A stretch of 18,532 nt of DNA from Kocuria sp. (GTDB lineage: Bacteria > Actinomycetota > Actinomycetes > Actinomycetales > Micrococcaceae): positions 1-18,532 of the forward strand of contig JAKDKI010000009.1 in the NCBI GenBank assembly GCA_030453435.1. Direction: 5' to 3'. The notes beneath the pieces were generated by a model. The model was not told the origin of the DNA. It saw only the letters and a list, made by a program, of their open reading frames with translations, and did no database searches. Positions within the stretch are counted from its first letter, which is position 1; every line of letters starts with the position of its first letter. Positions 14,400 to 18,532 of the stretch are shown here, piece by piece. A program made the translations under genes and the position numbers.

Positions 14400-14429
14400 T
14401 TGTCTTTCGCCCTAGACTACATCTACGAT
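14400..14429 (+). promoter_or_regulatory. Candidate promoter of the malic enzyme gene
   Basis: TTGTCT (14400-14405), an 18-nt spacer and TACGAT (14424-14429) each match the vegetative consensus at 4 of 6 positions. A start site near 14436 would place the palindrome 14437-14454 directly on the first transcribed bases, an arrangement typical of repression. Confidence 0.4.
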
Positions 14430-14436
14430 TCAAGAA

Positions 14437-14454
14437 GTGGAAACTTTTTTCCAC
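14437..14454. promoter_or_regulatory. IclR/AllR-type operator, GTGGAAA-N4-TTTCCAC
   Basis: A perfect 7-bp inverted repeat around the 4-nt loop CTTT. The half-site TGGAAA/TTTCCA is the form recognised by many IclR-family repressors, including E. coli IclR and AllR. It lies between the divergent IclR gene and the malic enzyme, 59 bp before the malic-enzyme ATG and just downstream of the candidate promoter, so it is probably the regulator's own site. Binding is inferred. Confidence 0.7.
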
Positions 14455-14512
14455 AATGCGGATAACGAAGTGGAGCGAGGGTTCCGCTCAGTCTGAAAGG
14501 AACTTCATACAG

Positions 14513-15904
14513 ATGTCTACTCCCAGCCCCGGTTACTCCATGGTCCTGCGAGTTGAAGCGCCCGCCACGTTCAACTCGACCAGTGAAATCACCACCGCGG
14601 CCTCTGCGGCCGGCGCCCAGGTGACCGCATTGGACATTGTCGAATCGCACCCCACCAGCGTGGTCATCGACATCAGCTGCAACGTTTCCAACGCAGAACA
14701 CCGCGACGAGGTCCGGGACGCGCTCAACGCACTGGACGGCGTGACCGTTCACAAGATCTCCGACCGCACCTTCCTGATCCACCTGGGCGGCAAGATCGAG
14801 GTCACCCCGCGCGTCTCCCTGCGTAACCGTGACGACCTCTCCCGCGCTTACACCCCCGGCGTGGCCCGCGTGTGCACGGCCATTGCCGAGAACCCGGAGG
14901 ACGCTCGTCGTCTGACCATCAAGCGCAACACCGTGGCCGTGGTGACCGATGGCACCGCCGTGCTCGGCCTGGGTGATATCGGCCCCGCCGCCGCCTTGCC
15001 CGTCATGGAGGGCAAGGCCGCGCTCTTCAAGGCCTTCGCTGACGTTGACGCCTGGCCCGTGTGCTTGGACACCAAGGACACCGAGGAGATCATCAGCATC
15101 GTCAAGGCCATGGCTCCGGTCTACGGCGGCGTGAACCTTGAGGACATCGCAGCCCCGCGCTGCTTCGAGATCGAAGCCCGCCTGCGTGAAGAGCTCGATA
15201 TTCCCGTCTTCCACGATGACCAGCACGGCACCGCCATCGTGACCCTGGCCGCCCTCTACAACGCACTGCGCGTGGTGGACAAGAACATCGAGGACGTCAA
15301 GGTTGTCGTCTCCGGTGTGGGCGCTGCCGGTAACGCCATCATCCAGTTGCTGCTCGCCAACGGCGTGGCCAACGTGATCGCGTGCTCCCGCAACGGCGCC
15401 ATCCACTCCGGTGAGACCTACACCGATCCCCACCGCACGTGGCTGGCCGAGAACACCAACAAGGACAGCTTCTCCGGCTCGCTCAAGGAAGCCGTGGCCG
15501 GTGCTGACGTCTTCATCGGCGTGTCCGCTCCCAACGTTCTGGATGGCAATGACATCGCCACCATGGCCGACGGCGCCATCGTGTTCGCCATGGCCAACCC
15601 CGACCCCGAGGTGCACCCGGCCGAAGCCGCCGAGCACGCCGCCGTGGTCGCGACCGGCCGAAGCGACTTCCCGAACCAGATCAACAACGTGCTCGCCTTC
15701 CCGGGCCTGTTCCGCGGTCTGCTGGACGCCGGAGCCTCGGACATCACGTCCGACATGCTCGTGGCCGCGGCCAAGGCCATTGCGGACTGCGTGGAACCGG
15801 ACGAGCGCAACGCGAGCTTCATCGTCCCCAGCGTGTTCGACCCCAACGTGGCCCCGGCCGTGGCGGAAGCGGTCAAGAACACCGCGCTGGGCATCGAAGG
15901 CTAG
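14513..15904 (+). CDS. NAD(P)-dependent malic enzyme with N-terminal ACT-like domain
   Basis: A 463-residue enzyme: (S)-malate + NAD(P)+ gives pyruvate + CO2 + NAD(P)H. Residues about 8-90 form an ACT-like regulatory domain ([20 protein letters not shown] ... [19 protein letters not shown]). The malic domain follows with SRAYTPGVA (Tyr near 112), [14 protein letters not shown] (catalytic-type Lys near 167), [15 protein letters not shown] and FHDDQHGTA (about 233-241, metal ligands). The nucleotide-binding loop is GVGAAG (about 269-274). After the second strand the sequence is ACSRNG instead of an acidic D, which could favour NADP; inference only. The ATG at 14513 has GAAAGGAA at 14495-14502; the in-frame codon at 14456 lacks a ribosome site and lies next to the operator. 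A hairpin separates it from malate synthase. Confidence 0.93.
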   Translation: MSTPSPGYSMVLRVEAPATFNSTSEITTAASAAGAQVTALDIVESHPTSVVIDISCNVSNAEHRDEVRDALNALDGVTVHKISDRTFLIHLGGKIEVTPRVSLRNRDDLSRAYTPGVARVCTAIAENPEDARRLTIKRNTVAVVTDGTAVLGLGDIGPAAALPVMEGKAALFKAFADVDAWPVCLDTKDTEEIISIVKAMAPVYGGVNLEDIAAPRCFEIEARLREELDIPVFHDDQHGTAIVTLAALYNALRVVDKNIEDVKVVVSGVGAAGNAIIQLLLANGVANVIACSRNGAIHSGETYTDPHRTWLAENTNKDSFSGSLKEAVAGADVFIGVSAPNVLDGNDIATMADGAIVFAMANPDPEVHPAEAAEHAAVVATGRSDFPNQINNVLAFPGLFRGLLDAGASDITSDMLVAAAKAIADCVEPDERNASFIVPSVFDPNVAPAVAEAVKNTALGIEG

Positions 15905-15924
15905 TCACGCGAAAAACCTCAGGA

Positions 15925-15959
15925 GCGGCGTCGTCGTTCATTCATGACGACGACGCCGC
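15925..15959 (+). terminator. Perfect 13-bp hairpin after the malic enzyme
   Basis: GCGGCGTCGTCGT (15925-15937) pairs perfectly with ACGACGACGCCGC (15947-15959) around a 9-nt loop. It begins 20 bp after the stop codon and 84 bp before the malate synthase start. It is probably an intrinsic or partial terminator that lowers read-through into malate synthase; there is no T-run. No clear promoter was found between it and the malate synthase gene. Confidence 0.65.
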
Positions 15960-16042
15960 CCACCCGCCGCTTCGAGCGCAACGCAGCGATACCGGCGAGA
16001 CCAAGCACTACCAGCACTACACGTACTTTCCAGGAGGCAATC

Positions 16043-17650
16043 ATGACCATTACCCACAACAGCCCGCAGAACGTGGCCGCGGCCGGCGAGATCCTCAGCG
16101 ACGAGGCACTCGCGTTCGTCGAGGCGCTGCACGAGAAGTTCAACGACCGCCGCGAAGAGCTGCTGGGCAAGCGCGAGACCGCTCGTGAGCAAGCAGCCTC
16201 TACCGGCACGCTGGACTTCCCCGAGGAGACCCGCGAGGTCCGCGAGGGTGACTGGCAGGTTGCCCCGGCTCCCAATGCACTGCAGGACCGCCGCGTGGAA
16301 ATGACCGGCCCCGCCTCCCCGGCCAAGATGGCCATCAACGCGCTCAACTCCGGCGCCAAGGTGTGGCTGGCCGACCTCGAGGACGCAGCGAGCCCCAGCT
16401 GGGCCAACCAGATCGACGCGATCGCCAACCTGCGCGACGCCGCCCGCGGCACCCTGGCCTTCACATCGCCCGAGGGCAAGGAGTACAAGCTGCGCGAGGA
16501 CGCGCCGCTCGCCGTGGTTGTGACCCGCCCGCGCGGCTGGCACCTTCCCGAGCACAACATCACCGTGAACGGCAAGGAAGGCTCCGGCTCCCTCACGGAC
16601 TTCGGCCTGCACTTCTTCCACACCGCCAAGCAGCTCATCGAGAATGGCCAGGGCCCCTACTACTACCTGCCCAAGATGGAGTCCTACCTCGAGGCTCGCC
16701 TGTGGAACGACGTGTTCACCTTTGCCGAGGAGTACCTGGGCATCGAACACGGCACCATTCGGGCCACGGTGCTCATCGAGACCATCCCCGCCGCGTTCCA
16801 GATGGACGAGATCCTCTACGAACTGCGCGATCACGCCTCCGGTTTGAATGCCGGCCGCTGGGACTACCTGTTCTCGATCATCAAGTACTTCCGTGACGCC
16901 GGTGACAAGTTCATCCTGGCCGACCGCTCCTCGGTCACCATGACCGCACCGCTCATGCGCGCCTACACCGACCTTCTGGTGCAGACCTGCCACAAGCGCG
17001 GTGCCTTCGCGATGGGTGGCATGGCCGCTTTCATCCCGTCCCGCAAGGACGAAGAAGTCAACCGTGCGGCCTTCGAGAAGGTCCGCAACGACAAGACCCG
17101 CGAAGCCAACGACGGTTTCGACGGCTCCTGGGTCGCCCACCCGGACCTCGTGCCCGTGTGCAAGGAGATCTTCGACGGCGTACTGAACGACAAGCCCAAT
17201 CAGTTGGACCGCCAGCGCCCGGAGGTCGAGGTGACCCCCGAGCAGCTGTTGGACGTTCCCTCCGCCGGCGATCAGCGCACCGAGGAAGAACTCAACGCCA
17301 ATCTTTACGTGGCCATCCGCTACATTGCGGTCTGGTTGTCCGGCAACGGCGCCGTGGCCATTCACAACCTCATGGAGGACGCTGCCACTGCGGAAATCTC
17401 CCGCTCCCAGATCTGGCAGCAGATCAAGAACGGTGTGGTCTACACCGACACCGGAAACACTGCAACGCGCGAGCTGGTCTCCGCCGCTCTGGACGAGCAG
17501 CTGGAGGTCCTCAAGCAGGAAATCGACGCGAAGAACTACGAGAAGTGGTTCGTCCCGGCCGGAAAGCTCATCTCCGACATGGTCCTGAGCGACAACTACC
17601 CGGACTTCCTGACCCTGCCCGCGTATGACCTCATGGAAGGGGCCAAGTGA
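16043..17650 (+). CDS. aceB: Malate synthase A
   Basis: A 535-residue enzyme, the normal size of the A isoform: glyoxylate + acetyl-CoA + H2O gives malate + CoA, the second step of the glyoxylate bypass. The malate synthase signature RDHASGLNAGRWDYLF is at residues 262-277. Other family blocks are TRPRGWHLPEHN (about 162-173, with the substrate-binding Arg), MTAPLMRAYTDLLVQTCHKR followed by GAFAMGGMAAFIP, GSWVAHPDLVP, and NLMEDAATAEISRSQIW with the catalytic-base Asp446. The ATG at 16043 has CAGGAGG 5-11 nt upstream; an in-frame ATG at 15944 lies in the loop of the hairpin and is rejected. A direct repeat AGCACTAC is at 16004-16011 and 16013-16020 in the leader. The stop overlaps the next start (GTGA). 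Confidence 0.96.
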   Translation: MTITHNSPQNVAAAGEILSDEALAFVEALHEKFNDRREELLGKRETAREQAASTGTLDFPEETREVREGDWQVAPAPNALQDRRVEMTGPASPAKMAINALNSGAKVWLADLEDAASPSWANQIDAIANLRDAARGTLAFTSPEGKEYKLREDAPLAVVVTRPRGWHLPEHNITVNGKEGSGSLTDFGLHFFHTAKQLIENGQGPYYYLPKMESYLEARLWNDVFTFAEEYLGIEHGTIRATVLIETIPAAFQMDEILYELRDHASGLNAGRWDYLFSIIKYFRDAGDKFILADRSSVTMTAPLMRAYTDLLVQTCHKRGAFAMGGMAAFIPSRKDEEVNRAAFEKVRNDKTREANDGFDGSWVAHPDLVPVCKEIFDGVLNDKPNQLDRQRPEVEVTPEQLLDVPSAGDQRTEEELNANLYVAIRYIAVWLSGNGAVAIHNLMEDAATAEISRSQIWQQIKNGVVYTDTGNTATRELVSAALDEQLEVLKQEIDAKNYEKWFVPAGKLISDMVLSDNYPDFLTLPAYDLMEGAK

Positions 17651-18532
17651 CACAATCCATTCTCGGGGCGCGAGTCGCCTCCGCTGCTCCCGCCGACGTC
17701 GCTACCAACGACTCGGCGGGGGCCGTCCCGGCCGGCGCGAGCCTGCCCACCACGTTCTACCAGCGCGCCGACCTGGTGCTCGCCGGCACCGATGCTGACC
17801 TCGCACGGTTCTTCCCGGGTGACTCCGGGGTCCGCCAACCCGTACACACGTGCTACGTCCCGGCCGACCTCGTCACCGTGAACACCCCCGCAGAATGGGG
17901 CCGCGCCGCACAGGCCGCCGCCGACGAAGCGGGTGGACTCCAGGTGTTCGCCGAGTTGGCGGGACTCTTCGGGGACGGCATGAGCGACGTCGTCGACCGT
18001 GTGGCCGCCAAGCTGCAGACCGAGCCGATCGAGGACCTGCGATTGGACCTCGAGGACGGGTTCGGCAACCGCTCCGACGGCGAAGAAGACGCCGCCGCGG
18101 CCCAGGCCGCCCGCACCGTGGCGCAATTCGCGATCAACCGGGCCAATGGTTCCGCACCGGCCCCGGCCTTCGCGGGCATCCGATTCAAGTGCTTCGAAGA
18201 GGCAACCCGGGCCCGCGGACTGCGTTCGCTCGACGTTTTCGTCACCACCCTGGTGCGCGAGGGCGGCTTGATCGAGGCCGGCGTGAGTTCGGATGGCTTA
18301 CCCGAGGGACTCGTGCTGACCCTGCCCAAGGTTTCCTCCGTGGAACAGGTGCAGATCATGGTCGAAGCGTGCCAAGCACTCGAGGATGCGCTGGATCTGC
18401 CGAACGGCCGACTGCGCTTCGAAATCCAGATGGAAACCGCCCCCATGATCCTGGGGCTGGATGGCACCTGCCTGATCCCCGCGATGCTGCGCGCTGCCGA
18501 GGGCCGCGCCACCTCGCTGCACTACGGCACCT
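17647..18532 (+). CDS. DUF6986 / HpcH-HpaI aldolase-fold protein (3' end missing)
   Basis: The frame begins with GTG at 17647, overlapping the malate synthase TGA, and runs open to the window edge (295 residues seen). It reads through RLDLEDGFG (about residues 132-140, the Asp/Glu metal-site motif of CitE/HpcH-type TIM barrels), GIRFKCFEE (about 178-186, with a substrate-type Arg), VLTLPKVSSVEQV (about 225-237) and FEIQMETAP (about 259-267, conserved Glu), then SLHYGT at the edge. This matches the DUF6986 family, which resembles the HpcH/HpaI aldolase and citrate lyase beta superfamily. The reaction is unknown. Overlap with malate synthase argues for a coupled role in glyoxylate or C2-C4 acid metabolism. 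The first 35 residues are Ala-rich and unstructured-looking. Confidence 0.85.
   Translation, partial: MTQSILGARVASAAPADVATNDSAGAVPAGASLPTTFYQRADLVLAGTDADLARFFPGDSGVRQPVHTCYVPADLVTVNTPAEWGRAAQAAADEAGGLQVFAELAGLFGDGMSDVVDRVAAKLQTEPIEDLRLDLEDGFGNRSDGEEDAAAAQAARTVAQFAINRANGSAPAPAFAGIRFKCFEEATRARGLRSLDVFVTTLVREGGLIEAGVSSDGLPEGLVLTLPKVSSVEQVQIMVEACQALEDALDLPNGRLRFEIQMETAPMILGLDGTCLIPAMLRAAEGRATSLHYGT

Noticed and set aside
14423..15637. 404-codon open frame antisense to the malic enzyme
   Set aside because: Gly/Val/His-rich shadow; the sense frame carries all malic enzyme motifs.
16004..16020. Tandem AGCACTAC repeat before malate synthase as a regulator site
   Set aside because: Only two 8-nt copies with a 9-nt period and no dyad symmetry; too weak to call a site.
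15944..16042. 33-codon N-terminal extension of malate synthase
   Set aside because: Starts in the loop of a terminator-like hairpin without a ribosome site; the ATG at 16043 has CAGGAGG and gives the family length.
15938..17653. 571-codon open frame antisense to malate synthase
   Set aside because: Arises from GC-biased third positions; Val/Gly/Ala/Leu-rich translation with no domain, while the sense frame is an unmistakable malate synthase.

Overview
The window is a chromosomal segment of a high-GC Gram-positive bacterium. The gene families and their order fit an actinobacterium of the order Micrococcales, probably near Micrococcaceae/Arthrobacter. This is inferred from codon bias and protein style; no rRNA or other taxonomic marker is present. 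No tRNA, rRNA, CRISPR array, insertion sequence or phage gene was seen.

Left edge (1-915): the 3' part of a class V (isopenicillin-N-epimerase-like) aminotransferase. It converges on, and overlaps by 4 bp, a membrane O-acyltransferase on the minus strand (912-2093).

Centre (2352-13470): an export-type exopolysaccharide or capsule locus on the plus strand, in two transcription units. Unit one holds a small secreted protein of unknown function, a very large secreted protein (fibrinogen-like domain, beta-propeller, Fn3-like domain, Pro-Thr linker and two tandem beta-sandwich domains), a CDP-alcohol phosphatidyltransferase, a family 2 glycosyltransferase, an O-antigen-ligase/Wzy-type polymerase and a Wzx/MATE-type flippase. 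The last five are joined by GTGA, ATGA or TAATG stop/start overlaps. Unit two holds a Wzz-type chain-length protein whose cytoplasmic tail looks like a dead tyrosine kinase, followed by a PssD/PssE (Alg14/Alg13-like) split glycosyltransferase. It ends at a strong hairpin terminator. A priming sugar-phosphate transferase is absent and must lie elsewhere. The acyltransferase, the small secreted protein and the Wzz gene each head a transcription unit. They share a G-rich leader: a GGGGG block about 46 nt before the start codon, a GGGGAG ribosome site, and a start codon followed by GG or GGG. This suggests common control of the locus.

Right (13546-18532): a glyoxylate/malate module. An IclR-family regulator is divergent from a malic enzyme with an N-terminal ACT-like domain. 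Next come malate synthase A and, overlapping its stop codon, a DUF6986/HpcH-like aldolase-fold protein cut by the window edge. Between regulator and malic enzyme is a perfect palindrome, GTGGAAA-N4-TTTCCAC, of the shape IclR/AllR-type regulators bind, at the likely transcription start. Malate synthase makes malate from glyoxylate and acetyl-CoA, and malic enzyme decarboxylates malate to pyruvate. Together they would feed glyoxylate, for example from purine/allantoin or C2 breakdown, into central metabolism.

Most interesting for follow-up: the shared leader, the fibrinogen/propeller secreted protein with a phosphatidyltransferase in a polysaccharide operon, and the kinase-like tail of Wzz.
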